Positions 12,870-25,923 of a DNA stretch of 64,000 nucleotides are shown here, piece after piece. The DNA comes from Rotaria macrura (taxonomy: Eukaryota > Rotifera > Eurotatoria > Philodinida > Philodinidae), in NCBI GenBank assembly GCA_900239685.1, contig OENT01000772.1:1-64000 (forward strand), written 5' to 3'. The notes beneath the pieces are model-generated. The model did no database searches. It saw only the letters and a program-made list of their open reading frames with translations, and had not been told where the DNA came from. How positions within the stretch are numbered: position 1 is the stretch's first letter; every line of letters begins with the position of its first letter. Made by a program: the position numbers and the translations under genes.

Positions 12870-12960
12870 CTCTGCCACGAGCCGTGACCTTTACGGAGTC
12901 TTGTATCTCATGGTTTGCGGTAGCCTTAGAATTCTATGAGCTGTCACGGTCTGTGGCGAG
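12870..12960. repeat. 91-bp imperfect inverted repeat, relatively GC-rich
   Basis: The outer arms pair TGCCACGAGCCGTGAC (from 12873) with the complement of GTCACGGTCTGTGGCG (to 12958), with few mismatches. The stretch is clearly less AT-rich than its surroundings and is followed by a TTAA-type repeat. It could be a small MITE or solo hairpin downstream of the ABCB gene. It does not look like a tRNA. Confidence 0.6.
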
Positions 12961-13520
12961 TAATTAATTAATTAGATACTACAGAAGTGGATTCAAATTT
13001 CTATTTTTAAACACTTTAAAACTCCTTTTAGATCATGTGTCACAAAATCAAAAATCAGAGGACAAGCAAATCTGATTATGGACATTTTCTCTACATTCAC
13101 ATTCTACATATGCAAACAGTCACTTCATCAAAAGGATAAAATTTTAACACGTGTTCTTACCAGATAAAGCTGTTATACATAAATGTAATCTATTCGTTTA
13201 GTTAAAAACAGTTTAAAGAAACAATTTAGAGCTTTCATAGCAATATGCTAAAAATTCATTATTTGAACTCTATAGTTAATCTTCGTATGAAATTGCATGA
13301 AATAGTTCTTGTAACACGATTTTTTCCAGTAGATACAATCATCTAGTATTAATAAACGACGATACATGAATTTAGCTTCAGCCTCTGCTTTTCATAATAT
13401 CTATAGTACTTTTACATGTGTTGCAAGTTTAAATTAATTTTTATCGATGACTAAAATATGCAATGTTGAAGAAAAAATAATTCATATGAACAGTTTGCTA
13501 TTGAATTTATTTAAAAAATA

Positions 13521-16500
13521 CTATTTTTGTAAAGTTTGAACGAGTTTATAATAGTAACCTTTTTGATCCATCAATTGTTGATGATTTCCTGATTCAATGA
13601 CATGTCCTCGATCTATCACATAGATCAAATGACAATTTCTAACTGTTGTTAAACGATGCGCAATCGTTATGGATGTATGGTCACGTTGCAATTCATTCAA
13701 TGCTTTTTGAACAATCTAAACAATGAAAAACCACAAATGCTTGATGATTTTTAGTATCATTTCTGCAAACTTGTTCATTAATCGTATCAAGCGCTGATGT
13801 CGGCTCATCCAATAATAGTAAATCAGCACGTCGTACCAACGCTCGTGCTATTGCTATACGCTGCCGTTGTCCACCGGATAACTGAAGACCACGTGAACCC
13901 ACTCTTGTTGCATAGCCCTAATTCGAATGATTTTATGCTTTACAACAAGAAACGAACAAGAACTATTTCCAAACCTCTGGCAGACTAAGAATAAAATCAT
14001 GTATATTTGCTCGTTGAGCAGCAAGAAAAACTTCTTCGTCGGATATTTCTCTTGTTAAATCTCCATATTTAATATTATCACGAATTGAAATATCAAATAA
14101 AATTGCTTCTTGAGAAACAAGTGCCATTTTAGAACGCACTTCTTTTATATTCATTTCCCGAATATCTTTTGAATTCATCATCTATCATCATGAATCAAAT
14201 GCCGTAGAATATGAGCAAACATTGAACTTACTATACTTCCACGAGAATAATCGTAAAAACGTTCAATTAATTGAATAGCTGTACTTTTGCCACATCCTGA
14301 AGCTCCTGTAATTATTTTTATCGTGTTGAATGTAACATAAAATATAAATAAAAGAAAACTCACCAATCAATGCAACATGTTGGCCTAAAAAATGACAAAA
14401 ATGGAATGAAATAAATTTTCAACTATTTACGAGTTCAATATACCTGGTTCTATTTTCATAGAAAAATTTTTTAAAATTATAACATCAGGTCGATTTTCAT
14501 ATGCGAATGTAACATTCTTAAATTCAATGCCGCCGAAACCTTTCGTTTCTTCTTCATCAATCTTTTCATAGAGAATGTACTTACTATATTTAATTGTTTT
14601 TGTAAAATTTCATCTTACTTTTGATTGGTTACCATCTGATTCTTGAGGTTCTAAATCAAACAATTGAAATAATTTCTTCGCAGCTGTTCGTGCTTTTGCA
14701 TAGTTCGGAGCCTAAATAGTTTTTCATAGATACACAAATTCTATTCATCAACATACCGTAGTAAATGATTGACTAACAGAAACAGCACCAAACATAACGA
14801 CAGAAAATATGCTAAAATTCACAGATGCAATAAGTCATAGAAGCGTTTTCACAAAAAAATAGCAGTAATTTACAAAATAATATCTTCAAATAAGATATGA
14901 TCTGTTCGCACTAAAAACGCTCCAAAACTAAAGAGAGCTGCTTGAGCAAAAAACGATATTGAATTAGCCAATGCAAAAAGTAGTGCATTCAAATTTGATC
15001 GACATTTTAATTTTCTAAAACAGAAACGAAAGTCTTATTTGAAATCTTTTGATTATTCGATTCATTTACTTATAGGGTTCATCAATTATTTTTCTATATT
15101 TATTAAGAAAAGGTTTTTCTTCCGTTAAATTTACAACCGTACGAATATTTTGTATTACTTGTGCAGTAATCTATATAAAAGATCATTTTATATCCTATAT
15201 AGAACGAATTCATGTGTTCATTTCTTACACTAGCTGCTTTTTCCATTGCAATCGAATCCATTTTAACAAATCGCGATGAAACTTTTGTTTGTAACCAACC
15301 CGATAAAATTAAGATTGGAATAAAAACACACATCAATAATGTTAATGGCCAGCTTGCATATAAACCAAGAACAACGCCAATGGCTAGATTAGCAAAACTT
15401 CTCAATGAAATTCCTAGTAGAATTCCAGTGGCCTACAATAAAAATCTTTATTGAATTAAAATCTTAAGAAATGTCTAACCTCATGTACAGCTGATGCTTC
15501 TGTTGCTAATCTTGCACAAAGTATTCCTGTATTATTTTCTACTCCATCGAACCATGAAGCATTCTGTTTTAAAATTGTTCGATATGCACGATAACGAAGA
15601 CGAAATGTTAAATTTTCCCCGGATAGTGAAAAAAAGAAACTCTTAAAAATAAAAATACTAATAGTTAATCAATATTTATTTTTCATACCTGTAAAAACAT
15701 TGTAAAAAACATCACGATACCACAGACAATGAATAATATAATATAGAAATTAACATTACGAATATGTTCAGATAAATTACATTCTTCTAATACCTAAGTA
15801 TAATGATAATTGATGGTGAAAATAGTTTTTCCCTAAAAGTCATAACTTACAGAAACAAGTTTACTAAGAATTAATGCAAAAGCAGGCTCAATGCCTCCAT
15901 TAATTATTGACATAATACAGCCAAATAAAATATAAATCCATTCGGGTTTATTCAAAGTAAGAAGTTTGAAAAATGAAAAATTCACTTTTTCCGGTTTAGT
16001 ATTTTCATTCTTTATAAACATAACAAAAAATATGTTTAGTATAAAATAGCATGAAATTAAATACGAACTTTTTTCTCTTCAATTGAAAGTAACCCATCAA
16101 AATGTTTTGTATGACGACTAGTTAAATTATCTTCTAATGGGCATGATTAAAAAAAAGCAGGAAATTTAGTGAATATAATGAATAATTATAAAAATAATAA
16201 TAACTTTGTTCGTCGGAGATATTTTCAATTTGTACTTCCACCAATTGAGTTTGTACAAGTTCATAGTATTTTCCTTTTTTATTCATAAGAAAATCATGTT
16301 TACCCATTTCAACAACATAGCCATTATGAAAAACAATAATTTTATCAGCATGACGAATGGTACTTAATCGATGTGCAATAATGATTGTTGTTCGATCTAG
16401 AGAACACGCAATGGATAAAATATTCTTTAAAAATAAAAAGGATTTGTTTGAAATTACTTAATGATGCTTTATTAATCGATTCTTGTAATTGACGCTCACT

Positions 16501-19500
16501 TTCATTGTCGAGTGCTGCTGTTGCCTCGTCGAGAAGTAATATACGAGGATTTTTTAATAATGCACGAGCTAATGCTATCTTCTGGCGTTGACCACCACTT
16601 AAATTGGATCCACCTTGGCTTATTTTTGTTTCGTACTGGTCCTATAAGTGCAAATACAACTTATTTATGTACTAGTCATAGGAATAAACTGCATTGTTCT
16701 CTATTTTTCAAAAATCTAATGAAAGAAAGATCTTGCATATGTATTAGACGTGAGAAGTTATCATTATCTTGTAGCGTAACGGTAACTTCCCACCGCTAAT
16801 ACATATAAAATATAACGCAACATTTCATAGTTTATTCAGTTAACTATCGTAACCGTTTGTTGTTCTTCGTTCGCTTTAGAGTGCAAATTAAATGAACTGT
16901 TGAATTTAACTAGCCTAATATTTACTAGCAATCGATATACAACCTTTGACCGATTGAAGTCAATCTTGTTGATTACGAAATGCGAATGCTTTGATTAGCT
17001 ATTGACAATTTTTACATCGTATTTCAAATTCTATTTCGAGTTGGAAGTATTATTGAATCATTGGAATAGAACTATCAATGACGGACTGTTGGACTTAAAA
17101 TTATTGATCCCTTATGATGATAGTATACTTAAGATACACCGAGTCATCGATAATTGATACTAGCATGTTGTTTTTCATGTCCATGACTAAACTTAATAGT
17201 TAGTTTTCTCTGATTCTCATTGAGTGCTGCTTGGTAACTAAATCAATCCGAATAGACTCGTCGAATGCATTTATGTTTTCAAACATTAAATAATTAGTTC
17301 AAAATGTATTCTAATAGGCAATATTGATAACTTTCAAAACTCGAGAGCTATCAATAAAACATATTTATCTCGTTTTTAAATGTAATACCTTCGACAAATC
17401 GACAATAGTTTTATGAATACCAAGCCTTTTACAAAGATTAATAATTTGTCTATTAGTTGCGTTTCTGTAACCCATGCGTATATTTTCCATAACAGTTGTT
17501 TCAAATAGAACGGGTTGTTGATTGACAACGCTAATATGCTGCCGTAACCATTGAATATTGTATCGATTTAGATGTTGATTATCCAATAAAATAAAGCCAG
17601 ATTGTGGATCATAGAATTTTTCAAGTAATTCCACACATGTGCTCTAATCATTGGAACATTTACTTAAATAAAAGAGAAACATGGCATATTTATTAATACC
17701 TTTCCTGAACCAGTTGCACCAACAATAGCAACTGTTTGACCAGCAGATATATCAAATGACACATCTTTTAAAACCGGTAATGTCGGTCTAGAAGGATATG
17801 TAAAACGAACATTTACAAATGCTACACGTCCTTCGATCTCCGATGGTTTCAGTCCATCGGAAGATTGTTCCATGTAAAATTCTTTTTCTGTATCGATTAT
17901 TTTCCATATGGAATAGGCAGTTCCTTTGGCTGATATAATCGCTTGAAAATATGGTGCTGCTCTTCCCAATGCAAACATTGAGTTGATTACAGTAAAAAAG
18001 ACCTGAAACATTTCAATCGTTTGCATTATTTCAATGTTAACAGAAAAAGAAGTCAAATAGGCTACTGCTAAGGTGTGTTTATTTTGGAGGAGGCAGGATT
18101 GTAAGAAATCAACTGTCTAACATTGATCTTAGCTTTACACTACTTTGTATATCATTTAAAATAATAAAATATATCTTGAGTCAAGCAGACATACGATGTT
18201 AGGTTTTTTTCTGCTAGCTATGTCCTCGCAATCACATTTCGTTTTGAAGTAGATCTAGTCTATACAATGCACAAGATTACTATGTTAGGAGTATGACTAA
18301 AAAAATGTTAGAAGCAAACTTGTAGCCAAATAGACTCATGAACCATTGAACTGCTATTTCTTTCCGAACACGTTCAATGATTGGTAGCTAGGCTATCAAC
18401 TGTTGTTAAAACTTGTTTCTTATGGAGTTCTTTTCTCAAATCAGAATAACCGATCAGATGGGATAGGATTCCAAATAAATGAAAAAGCTTTTATATTAAT
18501 TTTTAATTTTAAAAATCGAATCCGAAGAGTTCCTAGATTGATCATTTATACTCTATGATGTAGCATTGCAGCTTTAGAAATCGAAAAAAACACTATAGCT
18601 TTTTGACAGATACGTCCATGACAATATTTATTTACCATAAGTGTTTGACCAATACTGTAGCCTTCTGCACGAACTAATCTCGCTCCATACCATAATCCTA
18701 GTGCATCAGCGCAAAATACAACAAGATAATCGAAACCAGTCACTAAACCAAAAATTGCACCCATTTTAATTCCATTTTTTCTTGTCCATTTCAACTGTTG
18801 TTCGTAGCTATTGAAATGAAAGTTTCAAAATATTGCATTTTTCACACAAGACAAGAATAATGTTTACCGTTTTACTTCAAAATCAGATCCGTTAAAAGCA
18901 AAAACTGTTTTTATTGCAGCAAGTACTTGTTCAGCTAACTGGCCAGCTTGTGCATAAGTTTCTTGTTCTTTTGATGCCATTCGAGCACCAATCTATATTT
19001 TAGTAAGACACACAAACAATATAAGATTGAAGAATTCAAATGCATTGACAATACTTTCGAGTATAAAATACCAGAAATTGCAAGTAAAGGTGACATCGAT
19101 AGAATAACTAATGTTAGCTTCCATCCGTTAGCAAAACCAAAAATTAATCCTGTTACAAAACTCGATAAATATTGTAAGCATGAACCGAATTTTTCACCAA
19201 TGCCTTCATTTACTTTACGTATACCACTTCAAAAAGAAAAATATTTCTCATATTTAACCAGTTCATAAATGAAAAGAATAAACCACTTACTCTGACATTA
19301 ATGTGGTTAATTTACCAGGTGAATGCTTATCAAAATAGAATATATTTTTATTACAAATCAGAGATTGAAATGCTCGGGATCGTATTCTGTGTGTTTGTCT
19401 CTCACCAGATATTGTCCAAAATGATGTTTGAATATAAGCACATAGAAAAGCTCCAAGACCAATGACTGCAATAAAATAAAATACTCTTCATTTTCAAGAT

Positions 19501-22500
19501 CTAGGAAAACTATTTTGCTACAATTCGTATTACAAAAAGTAAGGTATAATTGATTTACTTGGAGAATGAACAAGTCACTTTTTTGAAAAAGCATCTAAGC
19601 ACGTACTCAAGAGTTAAGTTATAGATGTAAAAGTATAACTGCATGTAAATATATGCATCATATCTCAAAAAACGCGATGAGCTGGTAATTCCAACACGTG
19701 TTACATATTAAAAAGCTTGATAAATCAAACAGCAACGAACAACTTCGATTTAAGTGACTACATGGATTGAATACTATGTGAAAAGGGCAGAGAAGGCTCA
19801 AAATTCAGTTTGACTTGATGACCTAGTTGACCAGATTGTTAGATGAACTTTTTTTTTAGAATGCAATAGAAGAAATGCCGGTGTCTAATGTATTTTATCC
19901 TTATCAATATTATGCATATCAGCCAACTTTAATAACTTCAAGAAAAGAAAGTACTAAAAAACTTGCAATACATTCATGTAAATGGTACAGTGCTATTCCC
20001 TAATTCTGTCGGAAAATTGTTGACATATCTTCTTCTTAGTAATGTGAGACTACTATATAACCGATCAAAAATATTTTTATATTTAGGTATATCTGAAGTC
20101 TCCTCTTTCAAATGATATATTATTCATCCTGCATTTCTCACGTTTTCATAGCGATATTATCGGTGTACGAAAAGTGACCTTGCCTGACAGAAATAGTTAG
20201 TAGTTCTCTAATCTTGACGGTCAGCAAGAAAATTTCCTCAATTCTGACGCTTCTGTTAAATTACACAGAAAAACTCAATTTTAGAAAAAAACTTTATTTT
20301 GCATGTTTTCGCTGAGAGATAGAGGAGCGGTGTCAGAGACATGTTTGTAGAGAGAAACAAACTCAATCATAATCTAAAGGTTCAAGGCAACTGCATTTTC
20401 ATTTATGAAGATAGAGACCTTGAAATGAATGAACACACCCTAGGGTCATGAAAAAAAAGTTGTCCTTAATTCTGATGCTCAGCAAATTTGTTTCCCTAAT
20501 TTTGATGGTGACTGTTTTTGTTGTCTCTAATTCTGATATTTCAGTCATTTTTCGTCTCTAATTCCGACGGTAGTTATTGTTTGTTCTACATTATAACAGT
20601 CCACCATTCCTATGATGGTATTTCATTGCGAAATACATGAGCTTCCTAATTTGATTTTCAATATGCAAGGAGCCTAATACGTAGATACAGTTTGAAAAAA
20701 AATGAAAAGACATCTTTTTATTTATGAGCAAAAATATTAATAGAAATCTCTTTTTTCAAATTTATAAGTGAATGAATTCAAATGCTGACCGATGTACATA
20801 TGATGTCTACACTAGTTTCTTTGGAAAACGAAAAATACTTCGACACTAAATATAGACGATACCGGATATACATATTTAAAGAGATAGAACAGATGGATAT
20901 GGAATATCTATCTATGAATGTGTCATTTCAAGAGGTTTTCTGTAAAAGAGATCAACTGTTATTGTACAATATATAGCTAAGGCATAAGATGAATGTTATG
21001 TGTGTTTGTTTCCTTTTTTTCTCGTTGTATTAGTCACTTTCCCTATTCAATTTCTTAGGCTCATTTTTCTCTTCTCTTTAGTTATTCGTATTTTTCGTTG
21101 TTTGGAAGTCTTCAGAAGATTGTTTCGTGATCTAGAGATCAAAAACTTTCAGTATTTATTATTGCCTAATAGTATTATGTATGTGTAAATGCGTTTGTGA
21201 TTCTAAGAATTCAGTGACTCTGTGATGATGAAGGAGATAAGAAAGAATAAAGATGTTTAATGTCACAGAAGAATCATTAACCTATCAACGTTGAATACAG
21301 TTTAATATCGGGCCTAGCAACAAGTGCTTATCTCTTAGTGAGGATGCAGTCAATAGATAACAATGGTGTTTCTTCAATTGTTGAGTGGTGGTCGCAGTGG
21401 CAGCGCCCCTTTCTCTTGTGTTGGTTGTGCGTTTTTGGTGGAGGAGGGACTTTCTTATCAGAATGTCATGAAGAAGGCTTTGGTCCGTATTTTATCAGTG
21501 CTTGTATTTCTCCATCGAAAGTGACAACTGCAGAACGATATTAAATTTAAATGTGCCTCCAGCAGTAAGTTGAATCTTAGCAACAAGTTGTTCATATGAT
21601 ACCATGAAGAAGTGTGAAAGATACATGATATCAGAGATATATGTCACAGTTTCGACGAGAATGAAGTTGAGTTTAGATTGCCTATTAAAACCCGGGTTCA
21701 CTAGATCATGAATGATCATTCACCTATGCAACTTTCTTGACTATAAATCACTCGTGTAGCTTTCACCATCTGCTAGGTACTTTTCAAAGCATTGATACGC
21801 GCAGAATTTTTATTTTTGCATCTTCACGGGTGGCAACAAATCTCTTCAACAATAAAGATGACTACCTTTCAGTCAGTTTCATTAATGTTTCTATTGATAT
21901 TTCTGCTCATACATTAAAAGATGTCTTTTCATTTATTTTCAATTTGTAACTAAGTATTAGGATGCTCGTGTATTTCGCAATGAAATACCATCATAGGAAT
22001 GGTGGACTGTTATAATGTAGAACAAAAAATAGTTACCGTCAGAATTAGAGACGAAAAATGACTGAAATATCAGAATTAGAGACAACAAAAAAAGGCACCA
22101 TCAAAATTAGGGAAACAAATTTGCTGAGCATCAGAATTAAGGACAACTTTTTTTCCATTACGTTAGGGTGTCTTCATTTCAAGGTTTCTATCTTCATAAA
22201 TGAGAATGCAGTTGCCTTGAACCTTTAGATTATGATTGAGTTTGTTTCTCTCTACAAACATGTCTCTGACACCGCTCCTCTATCTCTCAGCGAAAACATG
22301 CAAAATAAAGTTTTTTTCTAAAATTGAGTTTTTCTGTGTAATTTAACAGAAGCGTCAGAATTGAGGAAATTTTCTTGCTGACCGTCAAGATTAGAGAACT
22401 ACTAACTATTTCTGTCAGGCAAGGTCACTTTTCGTACACCGATAATATCGCTATGAAAACGTGAGAAATGCAGGATGAATAATATATCATTTGAAAGAGG

Positions 22501-24698
22501 AGACTTCAGATATACCTAAATATAAAAATATTTTTGATCGGTTATATAGTAGTCTCACATTACTAAGAAGAAGATATGTCAACAATTTTCCGACAGAATT
22601 AGGGAATAGCACTGTGTAGATCAATCATTTATTTCAAGTACAAAAGTCAACAGATTTATATGATTTGAAAATGGTTCAGTGTAATTGTTTCTATCACTTA
22701 CAAATAACTATATGATTTACTATTTTTAAATTAAAAATTTCTAGTATATTTCATCTTGAATTCAAGATGAGAAGCATGATATAGTCGTTGTTGCAATGCA
22801 CATGAATATTATTTTATTCAAAACATTTCAGAACACGACTCTATCTTATCCATTAGGTCATTTTCTGAAATAACAATAAAGGAGTAATTCATCTATTCTA
22901 CAGATCCATAATTCTATCGTGTCACTTGAAAACTCCTTGCAAATTATGTTACACTTAATGAGCACTACTATGCAATATTTCTTTACTAGTACGTTGACTT
23001 AAAAATTTTGATTTTATTCTCTCCTAACTCATCTTGATTGTTGTTGGCTGAAGTTCAACATTTCTTATATATGTATAAATGCATGGGTTATTTCCATGGG
23101 TCGTTAAAAACAATAATCGTTTCTGTAGACGTGTCTGTTTTCTTCGTGGATTGAATGCATCTATAATTTTATAGATTCGATATTTAAAGGTAAGAGGATT
23201 TAAAAAGAAAGAGGAAGTAAACCAATACGTTATCATGGGTTAAATCCATTGGCCACAGAACAGAAATCAGAAAGCATTATAAAGAAATGAGTTAAATGAA
23301 AAAAAATCCGTGAATAACGTTGGTTGTCGGTATTATTCGTGGATTTTATTTGAAAAGATTGAAAAACTCAACAAAGAAGACGTTGTTTTTCTTTTATTTC
23401 TGAGGAATTCGCTCGAGTTGGAGAGTAATTGCGTCAAATCTGGCTGCTTTACTTCCCGAATCAAACAAATGTTTTTGCACGGTATCCAAGAAAAATATCT
23501 TCTAGTTTCTCACTTAATTACTTTGATTACTGTTAGTCACATTCACGCCAAGTCAACCTCGTAGTAAAATACTCGAGTTTTCATCGTGATGAAGGTAATT
23601 AACATGCATTGGTGATGTATACAACTATACAATACAGCTATTATAATCTATGTATAGCTCACTCGATACTCTATCACGATTTTTCAAAGGACTATATGAC
23701 TAATTGTCGCACAGACAAAAACCAGAAGATCAAGATAACATCGTCTAATTCTTTAGTGCAATAAACGTAAAATCTATCATACAAATACTATTTGAATAGA
23801 AATTTTTATTGGAAAAAATGAATCTATGCTTCTACTTCATAAAACAAATTTACATTGAAAATGCGAGCTCATGTAAACAGTATATTGCGTAATTTGATGG
23901 GAGATCGATTCATGTCAAATCAAATATCTGTCTATGCACAATTATATTCTCGCTGTCAAGTTATTTCTTCAATTATTTTTCATATGATTGAATTCGATTT
24001 ACTGTTTAGTCGATTGTCACTATGCCGATGCATGTTAGAAGAATTTCTGTCATCAAAACGAATGGGTCCATTTTAGTCTTATAATTTTCATTTATACAAT
24101 AGAATTAGTTATAAATACTTACGAGTAATATATATTGAATAGAGTTGAATTTTACTTGAAAATCGAATATCATCGGAAATCGTTAGATTCAATTGTGTAT
24201 AGTTGCATTTTCTACACCACAAAAGAAGGAAACTTTTTTTTCATTTCTGAAAATAATCAAACAAAATAAATATCTTCATTATACTTATATTGTTGTCGAA
24301 AATTGTATGGTGTTAAACGAATATTTTCTGGACAAAACATTTGGCTCATATTATGAAAATCAATTGAACAAAGATTGAAATCATTGACTGTGAATGAATC
24401 TGTAATATAACCAAATGTAAGCCATAACAATGGAATTGATGCACCATGTCCAATCGATCCAATTATTCCCAAAATCATCAGAAACCAATCAAGTTTAGTT
24501 GCAAAACGAAACTAAATGTTGCATTTTCTATTTAATACGACCAGTAACAGTTTTCTCTATTCAACTTACTAATTCATGAAAACGAACTATTTTCTTCACT
24601 TGTTTCGTCGACACTTTAACAATAATATCTGACAGATCTTTTGCTAGTGGGCCATTAGAATTCATGTCTTTTTCGTCAATACTTGACTTTAAAGTCAT
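13521..24698 (-). CDS. ABCB-type full transporter (P-glycoprotein/MDR-like)
   Basis: Full ABC exporters of this family pump hydrophobic compounds or peptides out across the plasma membrane using ATP. Twenty-five exons join in frame to about 1266 aa (human ABCB1 is 1280). First exons: 24570-24698, 24285-24511, 19291-19485, 19055-19226, 18868-18992, 18636-18807, 17700-18002, 17389-17643, 16458-16641, 16205-16396. Last exons: 14619-14711, 14444-14561, 14364-14384, 14232-14305, 13975-14181, 13771-13917, 13521-13715. NBD1 has Walker [30 protein letters not shown] and an AHRLST His. NBD2 has [31 protein letters not shown] and AHRLTT. Both TMDs are complete. No stop or frameshift was found, so it looks functional. 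Intron 2 is 4.8 kb and hosts a foldback element. The start is the first ATG in the first exon; the frame is open 51 nt further but without an ATG. ABCB1/4/11 subtype cannot be decided. Confidence 0.92.
14364..14384 (-). other. 21-nt micro-exon of the ABCB gene
   Basis: This exon encodes only GQHVALI, the strand just before the second Walker A motif, and is in phase 1 at both ends. It is flanked by an intron of about 59 bp (14385-14443) and another (14306-14363). Skipping it would keep frame but remove the beta strand that leads into the P-loop. Confidence 0.85.
16737..16806. repeat. 70-bp hairpin element in an ABCB intron
   Basis: Arms of about 24 bp (ATATGTATTAG... paired with ...CTAATACATAT) with three or four mismatches surround a loop of about 22 bp. 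It lies in the 747-bp intron between the exons ending at 17389 and starting at 16641, so it probably inserted there and enlarged the intron. It is MITE-like with no coding capacity. Confidence 0.65.
19987..22615. mobile_element. 2.6-kb foldback element with about 645-bp inverted terminal repeats
   Basis: The left arm (19987-20637) and right arm (about 21972-22615) are near-perfect inverted copies, beginning with ACAGTGCTATTCCC and ending next to a palindromic GTATTTCGCAATGAAATACC block. Each arm carries seven copies of a degenerate 15-bp motif, YCYYTAATTYTGAYGG. In the left arm these start at 19998, 20206, 20236, 20464, 20494, 20525 and 20556. The 1.33-kb centre (20638-21971) holds only short open frames, none transposase-like, so it is probably non-autonomous. 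It sits in intron 2 of the ABCB gene and does not disturb coding. No clear target-site duplication was found. Confidence 0.9.
22616..24284. other. Remainder of ABCB intron 2
   Basis: Intronic DNA between the foldback element and the second coding exon. It is AT-rich, with one small plus-strand open frame described separately. No ABCB coding exon is missing here: the exon ending at 24285 joins in frame to the one at 19485, reconstituting the second membrane helix. Confidence 0.6.
23861..24076 (+). CDS. Small open frame inside ABCB intron 2, unrecognised
   Basis: A 71-codon plus-strand frame starting with [13 protein letters not shown] and ending with SSKRMGPF. Codon choice resembles the supported genes of the window, but there is no family match, no splice context and no conserved motif that I can see. 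It lies antisense within the intron. It may be a remnant of another gene or chance. Confidence 0.2.
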   Translation: MRAHVNSILRNLMGDRFMSNQISVYAQLYSRCQVISSIIFHMIEFDLLFSRLSLCRCMLEEFLSSKRMGPF

Positions 24699-25923
24699 TT
24701 CGAATGAAAAAGTCCTAAGTTCCGTATCAGTATTATAAATATCTCTCAATTCACAACATGTACTTCCTCGTTTGAGTCAAACTATTCTTGGGAACACTAT
24801 TTTTTTGAAGAACAGCGATTTAAGTACAATAAATTTGTCGATTATGATTCTCCGATGACTAGTAACTTTCTTTTTCTGTTGTTGAACTTCGTGCTAAATA
24901 TAGTACACGTATAAAAAGTGTTGGATAATGTTGCAGATGACGTTAATTTCGACGATATGACAATCTCGAGATGAATCAAGTAACCTTTTTCTTCACATAG
25001 TATCAAACTACTTTTATCTATTGAATATTTCAGTATTCCTGACTTTTTTAAGGGAAGGGGGATTCCCCCCTCCCCTCCAGAAAAAAACATTTTTTCGAAA
25101 GAAAACCGAAATTGAGTTTTCTCACGAAAAGACGCATTGAAGTCTCCTCTTTCAGAATATGTATCATTTTTCAAAAAACAGTGAGGTTTTAGCCGAGTTA
25201 TTGGTCAAAATTGGAGATAAAATATAGTATTTTCATTACTCAATCAAATCTCTTCTTTTTCGTTTTTCTGAAAATCAGTTTTTTCGACCATACCGTTTAC
25301 GCGCGCACATCTTACGGCATAAAAATTCAACATAAAGTTGTCTTTGTTGTTTTCTTACACAGGGAACATATTGGGCTAGATTTGAATAGAACCAGGTTTT
25401 TGAATTTGACGTTTGTTTCAATAAAACGTTAGATCTGTGAATTTTTAGCGATTTTTCACCACGAATTCATGAACTTTTGTGAATTTTTTTCTTTTAAATT
25501 GAACAAAAGAAAATAAGAAAATCAAGTTCTATTAGGATCTAGCGCTAAATGTGATCAACAATTCTAAAACCACCTCGACCGGTTTAGTTGAAGCCTTAGC
25601 AATGAAAACCGTGCCACTGTAAAGGGAACTTTTTTTTCAGTGAATTGATCATAACTCGTGAATGTTTAGGAGATTTCGGGGAAAAAATGTTAACCCTAAT
25701 CTACTTTAGCTTGGACAAAAAATCCCTGAAAAATATGTTGAATATCATGAAAAAATATAAATGTTTGTCGATGCAGTGGTGGGGTGCCCCCCCCCCCCTT
25801 AAATATGAGCTCACTTCCATGTTCGGTTATCAACTTCAGGTTATTTATAGTATTTCACTACCTTTTTTTGTGGCTGCAGGTATAAATAGTGATACGAAAA
25901 CTTGATAAAGTTATATTCGAAAA
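24699..25923. other. Divergent intergenic region between ABCB (-) and amine oxidase (+)
   Basis: About 1.2 kb holding both promoters. No clear TATA box was assigned. Two G/C-tract clusters stand out in the AT-rich DNA: an almost perfect palindrome of a G-run and C-run at 25052-25074, and a run of about 13 C at 25787-25799. No supported coding sequence is present. Confidence 0.6.

Noticed and set aside
16737-16806. tRNA gene
   Set aside because: It is a single long hairpin with no cloverleaf, anticodon arm or B-box.
20638-21971. A transposase inside the foldback element
   Set aside because: The longest frames are about 60-70 codons, with no DDE, HTH or zinc-finger pattern visible.
24699-24749. 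Upstream extension of the ABCB first exon
   Set aside because: The frame is open but begins with TTG, not ATG. The first ATG is at 24698. An upstream coding exon cannot be excluded.
24842-25174. 110-codon minus-strand frame
   Set aside because: It runs through the G/C palindrome and shows no motif or splice context.
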